Assembly (NCBI GenBank): GCA_902363455.1
Contig: CABJAC010000009.1
Span: forward strand, 1-54,537
Direction of reading: 5' to 3'
DNA length: 54,537 nt
Source of the DNA: Caryophanales bacterium
Lineage (GTDB): Bacteria > Bacillota > Bacilli > Exiguobacteriales > Exiguobacteriaceae
Of the stretch, positions 19,420 to 31,411 are shown one piece after another. A model generated the notes under the pieces. The model was not told where the DNA came from. It did no database searches and worked only from the letters and a program-made list of their open reading frames with translations. The position numbers and the translations under genes are program-made. Within the stretch, counting starts at the first letter, position 1. Each line of letters begins with the position of its first letter.

Positions 19420-19698
19420 TTAACGTTTCGTTTTCTTATCGTTTCCAGCATGTCCTTTGTAAGAACGTGTTGGCGCGAATTCACCAAGTTTGTGACCGAC
19501 CATATCTTCTGTCACGTAAACCGGTACGTGTTTACGACCATCGTAGACAGCGATCGTGTGACCGATGAACTCTGGGAAGATTGTAGAACGGCGTGACCAA
19601 GTTTTGATAACATGCTTGTCACCAGCTTCGTTGGCTTTGTCAACCTTAGCAAGCAAATGGTGATCTGCGAATGGACCTTTTTTCAAGCTGCGACCCAT
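19420..19698 (-). CDS. rpsS: 30S ribosomal protein S19
   Basis: 92 residues, start [16 protein letters not shown], ending in a basic tail. S19 forms a complex with S13 in the 30S head. A GGGAGGT site supports this ATG over an earlier in-frame start. The 63-base gap to rplB contains a perfect 9-bp hairpin (19727-19748). Confidence 0.98.
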   Translation of the reverse strand: MGRSLKKGPFADHHLLAKVDKANEAGDKHVIKTWSRRSTIFPEFIGHTIAVYDGRKHVPVYVTEDMVGHKLGEFAPTRSYKGHAGNDKKTKR

Positions 19699-19726
19699 AG
19701 TTGTACCTCCCTTTGGCATGATTCAG

Positions 19727-19748
19727 GAACGGTTCCTGCGAACCGTTC
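19727..19748 (-). other. Perfect intercistronic hairpin between rplB and rpsS
   Basis: GAACGGTTC-GCAG-GAACCGTTC: nine base pairs closed by a GNRA-like tetraloop. No T run follows, so it is not a terminator. It lies 28 bases before the rpsS start codon. Confidence 0.6.
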
Positions 19749-19761
19749 GAAAATCACGTAA

Positions 19762-20592
19762 TTATTTTTTAGAACGACGGACGATGTATTTATCGCTCGC
19801 TTTGTTTTTCTTACGAGTTTTGTATCCGAGTGCCGGTTTACCCCAAGGAGTAAGTGGGCCCGAACGACCGATTGGAGCACGTCCTTCACCACCACCGTGC
19901 GGGTGATCAACTGGGTTCATTACAGAACCACGAACTGTAGGACGTTTTCCGAGCCAGCGTGAACGACCAGCTTTACCGATATTGACGAGCTCGTGCTCTT
20001 CATTACCGACAGCGCCGACTGTTGCACGGCAAGTAGCAAGGATCATACGTGTTTCGCCTGATTGAAGACGAACGATCGCGTATTTACCGTCTTTACCGAG
20101 AAGCTGAGCAGAAGTACCAGCTGAACGAACGAGCTGACCACCTTTACCTGGCTTAAGTTCGATGTTGTGGATCAATGTACCAACTGGGATGTTTGAAAGT
20201 GGAAGAGCGTTACCGACTTTAATGTCAGCCTCAACTCCTGACATGACTTGCATGTCAACTTTCAATCCTTTAGGTGCGAGGATGTAGCGTTTTTCACCAT
20301 CGATGTAGTGGACAAGAGCGATGTTTGCAGAGCGGTTCGGATCGTACTCGATTGTAGCGATACGGCCAGCGATGCCATCCTTGTTCCGTTTGAAGTCGAT
20401 GATACGGTATTTACGTTTGTGTCCGCCACCTTGGTGACGTACTGTCAAGCGACCTTGGTTGTTACGTCCGCCCTTTTTCGTAAGCTTTTCAGTTAACGAT
20501 TTTTCAGGACGTGAAGCCGTAATCTCAGCAAAGTCAAGTGCAGTCATATTACGACGACCGTTAGTGGTCGGTTTAAACTTTTTAATTCCCAT
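19762..20592 (-). CDS. rplB: 50S ribosomal protein L2
   Basis: 276 residues. The C-terminal [20 protein letters not shown] signature, with the His important for peptidyl transfer, is intact. L2 is needed for subunit association. It stands between rplW and rpsS. Confidence 0.98.
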   Translation of the reverse strand: MGIKKFKPTTNGRRNMTALDFAEITASRPEKSLTEKLTKKGGRNNQGRLTVRHQGGGHKRKYRIIDFKRNKDGIAGRIATIEYDPNRSANIALVHYIDGEKRYILAPKGLKVDMQVMSGVEADIKVGNALPLSNIPVGTLIHNIELKPGKGGQLVRSAGTSAQLLGKDGKYAIVRLQSGETRMILATCRATVGAVGNEEHELVNIGKAGRSRWLGKRPTVRGSVMNPVDHPHGGGEGRAPIGRSGPLTPWGKPALGYKTRKKNKASDKYIVRRSKK

Positions 20593-20624
20593 CGAGAGTT
20601 CCCTCCTTTTCTACAGAGTACCGA

Positions 20625-20909
20625 TTAACCGAGGTAATCGAGTTCTTTGCTATCTGCAGTAAGCGTGACGACCGCTTTTTTGCGGCGTGCTGTGTAACCA
20701 GCGTGACGACCTACGCGTTTTGCTTTTGGTTTTGAGATAAGTGTGTTGATTTTTTCAACTTTAACGCCGAAGATCGCTTCAACTGCATCTTTGATTTGTG
20801 ACTTAGATGCCTTTACGTCTACTTCGAACGTGTACTTTTTCTCAGCCATTTGGTTCACTGAGCGTTCAGTAATTACAGGACGTTTGATAATGTCGTGTGC
20901 GTTTGCCAT
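20625..20909 (-). CDS. rplW: 50S ribosomal protein L23
   Basis: 94 residues ([17 protein letters not shown]). L23 is the docking site for trigger factor and SRP at the tunnel exit. Its ATG overlaps the rplD stop by one base. Confidence 0.98.
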   Translation of the reverse strand: MANAHDIIKRPVITERSVNQMAEKKYTFEVDVKASKSQIKDAVEAIFGVKVEKINTLISKPKAKRVGRHAGYTARRKKAVVTLTADSKELDYLG

Positions 20910-21532
20910 TATGCAAGCACCTCCTCTACTCTCGCAACAGCATCCTTCGTGAAGATGACTTTGTCGTGTGCGACAAGATCAAGGACGTTTACTCCAGCAG
21001 CGTCAACGACTGTGACACCAGGAATGTTGCGTGTTGAAAGAACGACTGTCTCGTTGTAATCAGCTGTAACGACGAGGACTTTACGTTCGATTGAAAGAGC
21101 AGCGAAGACCGAAATCATGTCTTTTGTTTTCGGAGCATCGATTGTTAATCCTTCAAGAACGATGAACTCGTTGTTAGCGACTTTCGAAGAAAGAGCTGAA
21201 CGTAATGCGAGACGACGAACCTTTTTAGGAAGTTTATAAGCGTACGAACGTGGTGTTGGACCGAAGACTGTTCCACCGCCAACCCATTGTGGCGAACGGA
21301 TCGAACCTTGGCGTGCACGACCAGTACCTTTTTGTTTCCATGGTTTACGGCCGCCACCGCGAACTTCCGAGCGACCTTTTGTATCATGTGTACCTTGGCG
21401 ACGTGAAGCTTGTTGCATGACGATTGCATCGTATACGACTGCTTCGTTTGGCTCGATTCCGAAAACGGCATCTGCGAGCTCGATGTCTCCAACTTGTGTA
21501 CCTGTTTGGTTAAGCAAAGCTACTTTAGGCAT
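20909..21532 (-). CDS. rplD: 50S ribosomal protein L4
   Basis: 207 residues. The tunnel loop ([19 protein letters not shown]) is conserved. In E. coli L4 represses the S10 operon, but that leader is not visible here. It follows rplC by 29 bases. Confidence 0.98.
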   Translation of the reverse strand: MPKVALLNQTGTQVGDIELADAVFGIEPNEAVVYDAIVMQQASRRQGTHDTKGRSEVRGGGRKPWKQKGTGRARQGSIRSPQWVGGGTVFGPTPRSYAYKLPKKVRRLALRSALSSKVANNEFIVLEGLTIDAPKTKDMISVFAALSIERKVLVVTADYNETVVLSTRNIPGVTVVDAAGVNVLDLVAHDKVIFTKDAVARVEEVLA

Positions 21533-21561
21533 TCGTTATTCCTCCTTTCCTTGCAAACAAA

Positions 21562-22188
21562 TTAGTTGCCTTTTACCGCAGTTTTGACGACAACTTGGCT
21601 CTTACGTGCGCCTGGGATAGCACCCTTGACGAGGAGTAAGCCGCGTTCTACATCAACTTTTACGATTTCAAGGTTTTGAACAGTGACTTGCTCTCCACCC
21701 ATGCGTCCTGGGAGCAATTTCCCTTTGAATACACGGTTTGGAGCGACAGGACCCATTGAACCTGGGCGACGGTGGTAACGCGAACCGTGAGCCATTGGAC
21801 CACGTGATTGGTTGTGACGCTTGATTGCTCCAGCGAAACCTTTACCTTTCGACGTACCTGTTACATCAACCATTTCGCCTGCAGCGAAAGTATCTGCTTT
21901 AATCTCTTGACCGATTTCGAAATCTGTTACAGATGTACGGATTTCTTTAATGAAGCGCTTAGGTGTCGCACTAGCTTTCGCTGCGTGACCTTTTTGCGGT
22001 TTGTTTTGACGACCTTCTTTGATATCACCAAAGCCGAGTTGGACTGCTTCGTAACCGTCCACTTCCATTGTCTTCAATTGAAGAACAACGTTACCTTCTA
22101 CTGAAACGACAGTAACTGGTACTACTTCGCCTGACTCGTTGAAGATTTGTGTCATACCGAGTTTAGTTCCTAAGATTCCTTTAGCCAT
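21562..22188 (-). CDS. rplC: 50S ribosomal protein L3
   Basis: 208 residues, start [16 protein letters not shown]. The ATG at 22188 lies 8 bases after AGGAGG; an in-frame GTG nine bases upstream overlaps the ribosome site and is rejected. The loop [20 protein letters not shown] approaches the peptidyl-transferase centre. Confidence 0.98.
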   Translation of the reverse strand: MAKGILGTKLGMTQIFNESGEVVPVTVVSVEGNVVLQLKTMEVDGYEAVQLGFGDIKEGRQNKPQKGHAAKASATPKRFIKEIRTSVTDFEIGQEIKADTFAAGEMVDVTGTSKGKGFAGAIKRHNQSRGPMAHGSRYHRRPGSMGPVAPNRVFKGKLLPGRMGGEQVTVQNLEIVKVDVERGLLLVKGAIPGARKSQVVVKTAVKGN

Positions 22189-22256
22189 GAGATACACCTC
22201 CTAATATTGAATGATTTTGATCTTCTGGCTAGTATCAACTATTTATAGAAGAAAAA

Positions 22257-22751
<495 letters not shown>

Positions 22752-22786
22752 TCAAGTCTCTCACCACTCGCACAAACACTTTCCTC

Positions 22787-22815
22787 AGTATATAAGATGT
22801 CTGATCATGTTGCAA
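22787..22815 (-). promoter_or_regulatory. Promoter of the S10-spc-alpha supercluster
   Basis: The 318-base gap from tuf to rpsJ holds the tuf terminator and promoter signals. The best is -35 TTGCAA (22810-22815), a 17-bp spacer, -10 TATACT (22787-22792). Weaker possible pairs lie downstream (TTGAAA-17-TTTACT; TTGCTT-17-TACACT). The leader of about 215 bases before rpsJ has no structure that I can assign. Confidence 0.62.
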
Positions 22816-22833
22816 GACTGTTTTCAAAGAAAT

Positions 22834-22873
22834 GAAAAAAGGTCTTCCGTCACGGGAGACGAAAGACCTTTTT
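22834..22873 (-). terminator. Rho-independent terminator after tuf
   Basis: A long stem based on AAAGGTCTTTCGTC paired with GACGGAAGACCTTT and then a T6 run on the minus strand. It closes the str operon before the S10 promoter. Confidence 0.88.
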
Positions 22874-22883
22874 GTCTTAAAAA

Positions 22884-24071
<1,188 letters not shown>

Positions 24072-24112
24072 TCTGAATTCCTCCTCTATGTGTCTAATAA
24101 TATTTTATAACT

Positions 24113-24147
24113 AGGAAGGTGAATCGTCGAATAACGTACACCTTCCT
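24113..24147 (-). other. Intercistronic hairpin between fusA and tuf
   Basis: Perfect 9-bp inverted repeat AGGAAGGTG/CACCTTCCT with a 17-base loop. No T run follows, so simple termination is unlikely; processing or partial attenuation is possible. Confidence 0.55.
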
Positions 24148-24188
24148 TAGCTTACACTAATCATAAAAGCGTGACAACCTGTGAAGGA

Positions 24189-26267
24189 TTAGCCGTTTGC
24201 TTTTTTGATGATTTCTTCAGCAACTGATTTCGGTACTTCTTCGTAGTGATCGAAGTGCATCGAGTACGTTCCGCGACCTTGTGTGCGTGAACGAAGACCA
24301 GTAGCGTAACCGAACATCTCTGAAAGTGGAATCATCGAACGAACGACTTGAGCGTTCCCGCGAGCTTCCATACCTTCAACGCGTCCACGGCGTGATGTAA
24401 CATCACCCATGATGTCTCCCATGTATTCATCTGGGATAACGATTTCAACTTTCATCATTGGCTCAAGGATAACAGCGCCGCTCTTATCTTTAAGTTGTTT
24501 GACGGCCATTGAAGCCGCGATTTTAAATGCCATCTCGTTTGAGTCGACATCGTGGTACGATCCGAAAACGAGTGCCGCTTTAACGTCAACTACTGGATAA
24601 CCAGCAAGGATACCGTTTTGAAGCGCTTCTTCGATTCCGTGTTCAACCGCTGGGATGTATTCACGTGGAACAACACCACCGACGATTTTGTTGTTGAACT
24701 CAAAGCCAGCACCTTCTTCGTTTGGCTCGAATTCTACGACGACGTGACCATACTGACCACGACCACCTGATTGACGAGCAAACTTAGAATCGATTTTCGC
24801 CGCTTGGCGAATCGTTTCACGGTAAGCTACTTGTGGAGCACCAACATTGGCTTCGACTTTGAATTCGCGACGCATACGGTCAACGATGATGTCGAGGTGA
24901 AGCTCACCCATACCTGAGATGATCGTTTGACCAGTCTCTGGGTTTGTTTCAGTGCGGAATGTTGGATCCTCTTCAGCAAGCTTAGCGAGTGCTTGACCCA
25001 TTTTATCTTGGTCAGCTTTCGTTTTTGGTTCGATTGCGACCGAGATAACTGGTTCTGGGAATGTCATTGATTCGAGAACGACGTTGTCTTTCTCTGCACA
25101 AAGCGTATCTCCAGTAGTTGTATCTTTAAGACCTACAGCTGCTGCGATATCACCAGCGAAGACCATTGGGATCTCCTCACGGCTGTTCGCGTGCATTTGA
25201 AGGATACGTCCAAGACGCTCACGTTTCCCTTTTGTTGAGTTCTTGACGTAAGATCCTGCCGAAGCTGTACCAGAGTACACACGGAAGAACGTCAATTTAC
25301 CAACATACGGGTCAGTCATAACTTTGAATGCAAGTGCAGAGAACGGCGCTTCGTCAGTTGACTCACGAATGATCTCTTCATCTGTATCCATGTTAATCCC
25401 TGTGATTGCTTTTACGTCGACTGGTGATGGGAGGTAATCAAGGACTGCGTCAAGCATAAGCTGAACACCTTTGTTCTTGAATGCCGAACCAACGAGAACT
25501 GGGTAGAAATCAACTGTAAGTGTCGCTTTACGGATACCCGCTTTAAGCTCTTCAATTGTGATTTCCTCGCCCTCGAGGTATTTCATCATCATTTCTTCTT
25601 CGTAATCTGCAACTGCTTCGATAAGTGACGCACGAAGTTCTTCAGCTTCTTCTGCGAATTCTGCAGGGAAACCTTCAGTTTCTTCGATGTCCGTACCGAG
25701 GTCGTTACCGTACATGTATGTTTTCTTTTCAACGAGATCGATGATTCCTTTGAATTCATCTTCAGCGCCGATTGGGATTTGGATTGCGTGTGCGTTCGCT
25801 TGAAGGCGGTCGCGGAGCGTTCCAACCGAGTACAGGAAGTCTGCACCGATTTTATCCATTTTGTTAACGAAAACGATACGTGGTACGCCGTAAGTTGTAG
25901 CTTGGCGCCATACTGTCTCAGTTTGTGGCTCAACACCAGACTGAGCATCAAGTACTGCTACCGCACCATCAAGTACACGAAGTGAACGTTCAACTTCAAC
26001 AGTGAAGTCTACGTGTCCAGGTGTATCGATGATGTTTACGCGGTTCCCTTTCCATTGTGCAGTTGTTGCTGCCGATGTAATCGTGATTCCACGCTCTTGC
26101 TCTTGCTCCATCCAGTCCATCTGTGAAGCACCTTCGTGCGTTTCACCAATCTTGTGGATACGACCCGTGTAATAGAGGATACGCTCAGTCGTTGTTGTTT
26201 TACCAGCATCGATGTGGGCCATGATCCCGATATTACGGGTGTTCTTAAGGGAGAATTCTCTTGCCAT
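24189..26267 (-). CDS. fusA: Elongation factor G
   Basis: 692 residues. P-loop [10 protein letters not shown], switch [10 protein letters not shown], and NKMDK are present, followed by domains II-V. EF-G catalyses translocation and, with RRF, ribosome recycling. The C-terminal [11 protein letters not shown] segment is standard. It is third of the str operon mRNA after rpsL and rpsG. Confidence 0.99.
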   Translation of the reverse strand: MAREFSLKNTRNIGIMAHIDAGKTTTTERILYYTGRIHKIGETHEGASQMDWMEQEQERGITITSAATTAQWKGNRVNIIDTPGHVDFTVEVERSLRVLDGAVAVLDAQSGVEPQTETVWRQATTYGVPRIVFVNKMDKIGADFLYSVGTLRDRLQANAHAIQIPIGAEDEFKGIIDLVEKKTYMYGNDLGTDIEETEGFPAEFAEEAEELRASLIEAVADYEEEMMMKYLEGEEITIEELKAGIRKATLTVDFYPVLVGSAFKNKGVQLMLDAVLDYLPSPVDVKAITGINMDTDEEIIRESTDEAPFSALAFKVMTDPYVGKLTFFRVYSGTASAGSYVKNSTKGKRERLGRILQMHANSREEIPMVFAGDIAAAVGLKDTTTGDTLCAEKDNVVLESMTFPEPVISVAIEPKTKADQDKMGQALAKLAEEDPTFRTETNPETGQTIISGMGELHLDIIVDRMRREFKVEANVGAPQVAYRETIRQAAKIDSKFARQSGGRGQYGHVVVEFEPNEEGAGFEFNNKIVGGVVPREYIPAVEHGIEEALQNGILAGYPVVDVKAALVFGSYHDVDSNEMAFKIAASMAVKQLKDKSGAVILEPMMKVEIVIPDEYMGDIMGDVTSRRGRVEGMEARGNAQVVRSMIPLSEMFGYATGLRSRTQGRGTYSMHFDHYEEVPKSVAEEIIKKANG

Positions 26268-26304
26268 CTTTAAACATTCTCCTTTCGCATTTTAGTTTAG
26301 TGTC

Positions 26305-26379
26305 CGTGTGTTGCCACACGTCATGACTATACCCGAAAGCCACCTCATATTTCCATACAAAATGGCATAGATGAGGTGG
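26305..26379 (-). other. Two intercistronic hairpins between rpsG and fusA
   Basis: First in transcription, a perfect 9-bp stem CCACCTCAT/ATGAGGTGG (26379-26371 with 26348-26340). Then CGTGTG-GCAA-CACACG (26320-26305), a perfect 6-bp stem with a GNRA tetraloop. Neither is followed by a T tract. Confidence 0.55.
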
Positions 26380-26391
26380 TTAATTCCGGAT

Positions 26392-26862
26392 TTACCAGCG
26401 GTAGTGAGCAAACGCTTTGTTCGCTTCCGCCATTTTGTGCATATCTTCGCGCTTCTTAACAGAAGCACCAGTGTTGTTTGCAGCGTCCATGATTTCGTTA
26501 GCAAGACGAGCATCCATTGTTTTCTCGTTACGGAGACGTGAGTAGTTCACGAGGTAACGAAGTGCGAGTGTCGTACGGCGCTCAGGGCGGACTTCGACAG
26601 GAACTTGATAGTTAGCTCCACCTACACGGCGTGCTTTAACTTCAAGAACTGGCATGATGTTGTTCATCGCCTCTTCAAAAACTTCCATTGCATCGCGACC
26701 TGAACGTTCAGCGATAGTTTCAAAAGCTTTGTATAAGATTTGTTGAGCAGTACCTTTTTTACCATCTAACATAAGACGGTTGATAAGGCGGGTAACGAGT
26801 TTAGAGTTGTAGATCGGATCAGCCATTACATCACGGCGTTCTACTTGACCTTTACGTGGCAT
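26392..26862 (-). CDS. rpsG: 30S ribosomal protein S7
   Basis: 156 residues starting [17 protein letters not shown]7 is the primary assembly protein of the 30S head and contacts E-site tRNA. It lies 49 bases after rpsL. Confidence 0.98.
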   Translation of the reverse strand: MPRKGQVERRDVMADPIYNSKLVTRLINRLMLDGKKGTAQQILYKAFETIAERSGRDAMEVFEEAMNNIMPVLEVKARRVGGANYQVPVEVRPERRTTLALRYLVNYSRLRNEKTMDARLANEIMDAANNTGASVKKREDMHKMAEANKAFAHYRW

Positions 26863-26911
26863 TCCGAGTCCCTCCTTTCATATAGTGAGGTGATATCTTC
26901 TGATATCTAGA

Positions 26912-27334
26912 TTATTTTTTTGCTGCTTTTGGACGTTTAGTACCATATTTCGAACGACCTTGCATACGGCCGTCAACTCCAGCTGTATCGAGTGCACCAC
27001 GAACGATGTGGTAACGTACCCCTGGTAAGTCTTTTACGCGACCGCCGCGAATAAGAACAACACTGTGCTCTTGCAAGTTGTGGCCGATACCTGGGATGTA
27101 AGCTGTTACTTCCATTGTGTTCGTTAAACGTACACGTGCGTACTTACGAAGAGCCGAGTTCGGTTTCTTCGGAGTCATTGTACCTACACGAGTACAAACA
27201 CCACGTTTTTGTGGTGAGCTGATGTCAGTACGAGCTTTAATGAAGCTGTTGTACCCTTTGTTCAGCGCTGGCGAATCTGATTTCACAACTTTTGATTGAC
27301 GTCCTTTACGGACTAATTGGTTGATAGTAGGCAT
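26912..27334 (-). CDS. rpsL: 30S ribosomal protein S12
   Basis: 140 residues. The decoding-centre motifs [11 protein letters not shown] and [14 protein letters not shown] are present with the usual lysines, the streptomycin-sensitive sequence. It follows rplGB after a 125-base gap with two hairpins. Confidence 0.98.
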   Translation of the reverse strand: MPTINQLVRKGRQSKVVKSDSPALNKGYNSFIKARTDISSPQKRGVCTRVGTMTPKKPNSALRKYARVRLTNTMEVTAYIPGIGHNLQEHSVVLIRGGRVKDLPGVRYHIVRGALDTAGVDGRMQGRSKYGTKRPKAAKK

Positions 27335-27372
27335 CTTTGAGATCCTCCCTTCCTGAATTCATGACAAGTTTC

Positions 27373-27455
27373 AAAACCACCGAGCCGGGTGGTTCATCGA
27401 AAGTCATAATGAAACGTTTTGCGTGGCTCAGGCATTCCATCGCCACACAAAACGT
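27373..27455 (-). other. Two hairpins between rplGB and rpsL
   Basis: Directly after the rplGB stop is a 14-bp stem with one G-T pair (27455-27442 with 27427-27414). Some 20 bases on comes AACCACC/GGTGGTT (27394-27375) followed by TTTTG. The second could be a weak terminator or attenuator; the first has no T run. Confidence 0.5.
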
Positions 27456-27459
27456 ATTA

Positions 27460-27711
27460 TCAAACTTTCTTAATGGCAACAGCAGTTGCAGCAACGTCGA
27501 TTCCACAAGCCTTACCAAGCTCAAGCTTAGAAGGAACATTCACGACTGGAACGTTTGCTTGTTTCGCCGCGTCGAGCAATGCTTGCTTTACGTGTTCATC
27601 TGCGTCATCTGCGATGATCACTTCCGACGCCTTGCCAGATCGCAATGCTTTGAGCGTTTGCTTTTGACCGACAAACTTCAAATCTGCGCCGACTACTTTT
27701 TTGTAAGACAT
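27460..27711 (-). CDS. rplGB: L7Ae-family kink-turn RNA-binding protein (YbxF/RplGB)
   Basis: 83 residues, start MSYKKVVGADLKFVGQKQT after a TTGGAGG site. The L7Ae/L30e/S12e fold is visible in KALRSGKASEVIIADDAD and in the C-terminal LGKACGIDVAATAVAI. In B. subtilis YbxF binds kink-turn RNA; its place on the ribosome is uncertain. It is the first gene of the str operon. Confidence 0.9.
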   Translation of the reverse strand: MSYKKVVGADLKFVGQKQTLKALRSGKASEVIIADDADEHVKQALLDAAKQANVPVVNVPSKLELGKACGIDVAATAVAIKKV

Positions 27712-27756
27712 GAAGATATCCTCCAAAATAACACAGCCGGTTGGCAACACTATATC

Positions 27757-27785
27757 ATAGTAGCACCGCCATACCGGCGTGTCAA
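27757..27785 (-). promoter_or_regulatory. Promoter of the str operon
   Basis: -35 TTGACA (27780-27785), a 17-bp spacer, -10 TACTAT (27757-27762), just downstream of the rpoC stop. The -10 overlaps a small palindrome ACTAT-GAT-ATAGT. Transcription through rpoC may also reach rplGB, since no clear terminator follows rpoC. Confidence 0.6.
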
Positions 27786-27791
27786 GGCGTT

Positions 27792-30700
27792 TTATTCTAC
27801 AGGAGAATCTGCTTCTACAGGTGTTTCGCCTGCTATTTCGAGACCGATTTGACGGTAACGTGTCATTCCTGTACCAGCTGGAACAAGTTTACCGATAATA
27901 ACGTTCTCTTTCAAGCCGCGAAGGTAGTCGCTCTTCCCTTTAATCGCCGCATCCGTAAGGACACGAGTAGTTTCCTGGAACGAAGCAGCTGATAGGAATG
28001 AATCCGTTTCAAGCGACGCTTTTGTGATACCGAGGAGAACTGGTTTAGCCGAAGCGAGTGCTTTACCGGCACGGAGCGCTTCTTTACATGCTTCTTTAAA
28101 CGTGCTGATATCGACAAGCGAACCTGGTAAGAGTGATGTCTCACCTGATTCGATGACGCGGACGCGACGGATCATCTGACGTACCATGACCTCGACGTGC
28201 TTGTCACCGATCTCAACCCCTTGCATCCGGTATACTTTTTGAACTTCTTGGAGAAGATAGTTCTGTACGCCTGATACACCTTTGACGTTCAAGAGTTCTT
28301 TCGGGTCGATTGAACCTTCCGTGAACACTTGTCCGGCTTTGACTTCTTCACCGAGTTGAACACGCAGACGCGATCCGAAAGGAATCGTGTATGTCCGTGT
28401 CTCGCTCAGACCTTGAATCGTCAACTCACGCTTGTCACGCGACTCCGTAAAGTCGATGACTTGTCCGTCGATCTCCGAGATGACCGCTTGACCTTTCGGG
28501 TTACGGGCCTCGAACAACTCCTGGATACGCGGGAGACCTTGTGTGATATCGTCTCCGGCAACCCCACCTGTGTGGAAGGTACGCATTGTAAGCTGCGTTC
28601 CTGGCTCACCGATTGATTGTGCCGCGATGATTCCGACTGCTTCGCCGACTTCGACGTCGTTACCAGTCGCAAGGTTACGTCCGTAACATTTCTTACAGAC
28701 ACCATGACTTGTGTTACATGTGAAGGCTGTACGAATCTCAACGTTGTCGATGCCTGCGTCCGTGATTGCACGCGCGATATCTTCGTCGATGAGTTCGTTT
28801 GTTGAAACGAGAACGGCACCTGTTTCCGGGTGAACGACTTTTTCAAACGCTGTACGGCCAACAAGACGGTCGTAGAGGTTTTCAATTTCTTCCGTTCCTT
28901 CACGAAGTGCCGTGACGCGGATACCACGATCCGTTCCACAATCATCTTCACGAATGATAACATCTTGCGCTACGTCAACGAGACGACGAGTCAGGTAACC
29001 TGAATCGGCAGTCTTCAAGGCTGTATCGGCAAGACCTTTACGCGCACCGTGCGTCGAGATGAAGTATTCCTGAACCGTCAGACCCTCACGGAACGAAGAT
29101 TTGATCGGGAGCTCGATGATCCGTCCACTTGGAGCGGCCATGAGTCCACGCATCCCTGCAAGCTGCGTAAAGTTTGACGCGTTACCACGGGCACCGGAGT
29201 CACTCATCATGAAGATCGGGTTGAGACGGTTAAGGGATTTCATCAGACGAGACTGAATTTCATCCTTCGCATCATTCCACGATTTAACGACACGCTCATA
29301 GCGCTCTTCTTCTGTGATGAGACCACGACGGTACGATTTCATAACGCGGTCAACATTATCTTGTGCCTCGACGAGGATTTCCTGTTTGTCCGGAAGTACG
29401 ATGATATCGGCGATACCAACCGTAATACCCGCACGTGTCGAGTGTTTGAAACCAAGGTTTTTCATTCGGTCAAGCATGCGGCTCGTTTCAGTCGTTTCGA
29501 AACGCTTGAAGACTTCCGCGATGACATTTCCGAGGAATCCTTTTTTGAATGGTTCGATGATCGGACGGCTCTTGATTTCAGCAGCGACATCCGTTCCTTT
29601 TTCAAGGAAGTACTGATCAGGCGTTGCTTCCTGCAGATTGCTCATCGATGGTTCATTCAAGTATGGGAACGTCGTTGGGAGGATCTCGTTGAAGATCAAC
29701 TTACCGACCGTCGTAACCAATAATTTCTCGTTTTGCGCTTCCGTGAATGTCGGGTTTTTGAGAACGCCGGCTGGAACTGCAACACGTGTATGGAAGTGGA
29801 CATACCCATTTTGGTAGGCAATCAACGCTTCGTTCACGGTCGAGAATGTTTTCCCTTCGCCGATTGCGTTTTCACGTTCAAGCGTCAGGTAGTAGTTACC
29901 GAGGACCATATCCTGCGATGGTGTAACAACAGGTTTACCGTCTTTCGGGTTCAAGATGTTTTGAGCAGCGAGCATGAGAAGACGTGCTTCTGCTTGTGCT
30001 TCTGCTGAAAGTGGTACGTGAACCGCCATTTGGTCACCATCGAAATCGGCATTGTATGCCGTACATACGAGTGGGTGAAGGCGAATCGCGCGACCTTCGA
30101 CGAGTGTCGGTTCGAACGCCTGGATACCGAGACGGTGAAGAGTCGGGGCACGGTTCAAGAGAACCGGGTGCTCACGGATGACTTCTTCTAATACATCCCA
30201 AATTTCAGGTTGAACACGTTCGATTTTCCGTTTTGCACTCTTGATGTTTGGTGCGATGCCACGTGAGACAAGCTCTTTCATGACAAACGGTTTGAAGAGT
30301 TCAAGGGCCATTTCTTTCGGAAGACCACATTGATACATCTTCAGGTTCGGACCAACGACGATAACCGAACGACCTGAATAGTCGACTCGTTTACCGAGTA
30401 AGTTTTGACGGAAACGTCCTTGTTTCCCTTTCAGCATGTGTGAAAGAGATTTTAATGGACGGTTACCCGGTCCAGTAACAGGACGACCACGACGACCGTT
30501 ATCAATCAAGGCATCGACTGCTTCTTGCAACATCCGTTTTTCATTCTGAACGATGATGTTCGGAGCGCCAAGGTCAAGAAGACGCTTGAGACGGTTGTTA
30601 CGGTTGATGACACGACGGTATAAGTCGTTTAAGTCAGATGTCGCGAAACGTCCACCATCAAGCTGGACCATCGGACGGAGTTCCGGTGGGATGACCGGTA

Positions 30701-31391
30701 ATACTTCAAGAACCATCCACTCCGGATTATTGCCTGAGTTACGGAACGCATCGAGGACTTCAAGACGTTTGATCGCACGTGTACGACGTTGGCCTTGAAT
30801 CATACGAAGATCTTCGCGTAAACCGGCAACTTCTTTTTCGAGTTCAACGTCACGGAGCAATTTACGAACCGCTTCCGCACCCATTTCAGCAGTAAACGAA
30901 CTACCGAATTTCTCACGGTAAGCACGGTACTCTTTTTCTGAAAGGAGTTGTTTTTTCTCGAGTGTCGATTCGCCAGGATCTGTGACGACGTACGACGCGA
31001 AGTAAATGATCTCTTCGAGTGCACGCGGTGACATATCAAGGACGAGACCCATACGACTTGGGATTCCTTTAAAGTACCAGATGTGCGAAACCGGTGCTGC
31101 AAGTTCAATGTGACCCATGCGCTCACGACGGACTTTCGACTTGGTTACTTCAACGCCACAACGGTCACAAATGATTCCTTTATAACGGATCCGTTTGTAT
31201 TTCCCGCAGTAACATTCCCAGTCTTTCGTTGGACCAAAAATCCGTTCACAGAACAAGCCGTCTTTCTCTGGCTTGAGCGTACGATAGTTGATCGTTTCCG
31301 GCTTCTTCACTTCCCCGAAAGACCACGAACGGATCTTTTCTGGGGAAGCGAGGCCGATTTTCATATATTCAAATCTATTAACATCTACCAA
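27792..31391 (-). CDS. rpoC: RNA polymerase subunit beta'
   Basis: 1199 residues. The N-terminal zinc ribbon ([19 protein letters not shown]) and the catalytic [12 protein letters not shown] motif with its three Mg-binding Asp are intact; trigger-loop and C-terminal regions are full length. Translation starts at a TTG ([13 protein letters not shown] follows) 8 bases after GGAGG; no ATG is better placed. It is 20 bases downstream of rpoB in the same operon. Confidence 0.99.
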   Translation of the reverse strand: MVDVNRFEYMKIGLASPEKIRSWSFGEVKKPETINYRTLKPEKDGLFCERIFGPTKDWECYCGKYKRIRYKGIICDRCGVEVTKSKVRRERMGHIELAAPVSHIWYFKGIPSRMGLVLDMSPRALEEIIYFASYVVTDPGESTLEKKQLLSEKEYRAYREKFGSSFTAEMGAEAVRKLLRDVELEKEVAGLREDLRMIQGQRRTRAIKRLEVLDAFRNSGNNPEWMVLEVLPVIPPELRPMVQLDGGRFATSDLNDLYRRVINRNNRLKRLLDLGAPNIIVQNEKRMLQEAVDALIDNGRRGRPVTGPGNRPLKSLSHMLKGKQGRFRQNLLGKRVDYSGRSVIVVGPNLKMYQCGLPKEMALELFKPFVMKELVSRGIAPNIKSAKRKIERVQPEIWDVLEEVIREHPVLLNRAPTLHRLGIQAFEPTLVEGRAIRLHPLVCTAYNADFDGDQMAVHVPLSAEAQAEARLLMLAAQNILNPKDGKPVVTPSQDMVLGNYYLTLERENAIGEGKTFSTVNEALIAYQNGYVHFHTRVAVPAGVLKNPTFTEAQNEKLLVTTVGKLIFNEILPTTFPYLNEPSMSNLQEATPDQYFLEKGTDVAAEIKSRPIIEPFKKGFLGNVIAEVFKRFETTETSRMLDRMKNLGFKHSTRAGITVGIADIIVLPDKQEILVEAQDNVDRVMKSYRRGLITEEERYERVVKSWNDAKDEIQSRLMKSLNRLNPIFMMSDSGARGNASNFTQLAGMRGLMAAPSGRIIELPIKSSFREGLTVQEYFISTHGARKGLADTALKTADSGYLTRRLVDVAQDVIIREDDCGTDRGIRVTALREGTEEIENLYDRLVGRTAFEKVVHPETGAVLVSTNELIDEDIARAITDAGIDNVEIRTAFTCNTSHGVCKKCYGRNLATGNDVEVGEAVGIIAAQSIGEPGTQLTMRTFHTGGVAGDDITQGLPRIQELFEARNPKGQAVISEIDGQVIDFTESRDKRELTIQGLSETRTYTIPFGSRLRVQLGEEVKAGQVFTEGSIDPKELLNVKGVSGVQNYLLQEVQKVYRMQGVEIGDKHVEVMVRQMIRRVRVIESGETSLLPGSLVDISTFKEACKEALRAGKALASAKPVLLGITKASLETDSFLSAASFQETTRVLTDAAIKGKSDYLRGLKENVIIGKLVPAGTGMTRYRQIGLEIAGETPVEADSPVE

Positions 31392-31411
31392 GGGGTGGAC
31401 CTCCCTTTCGC

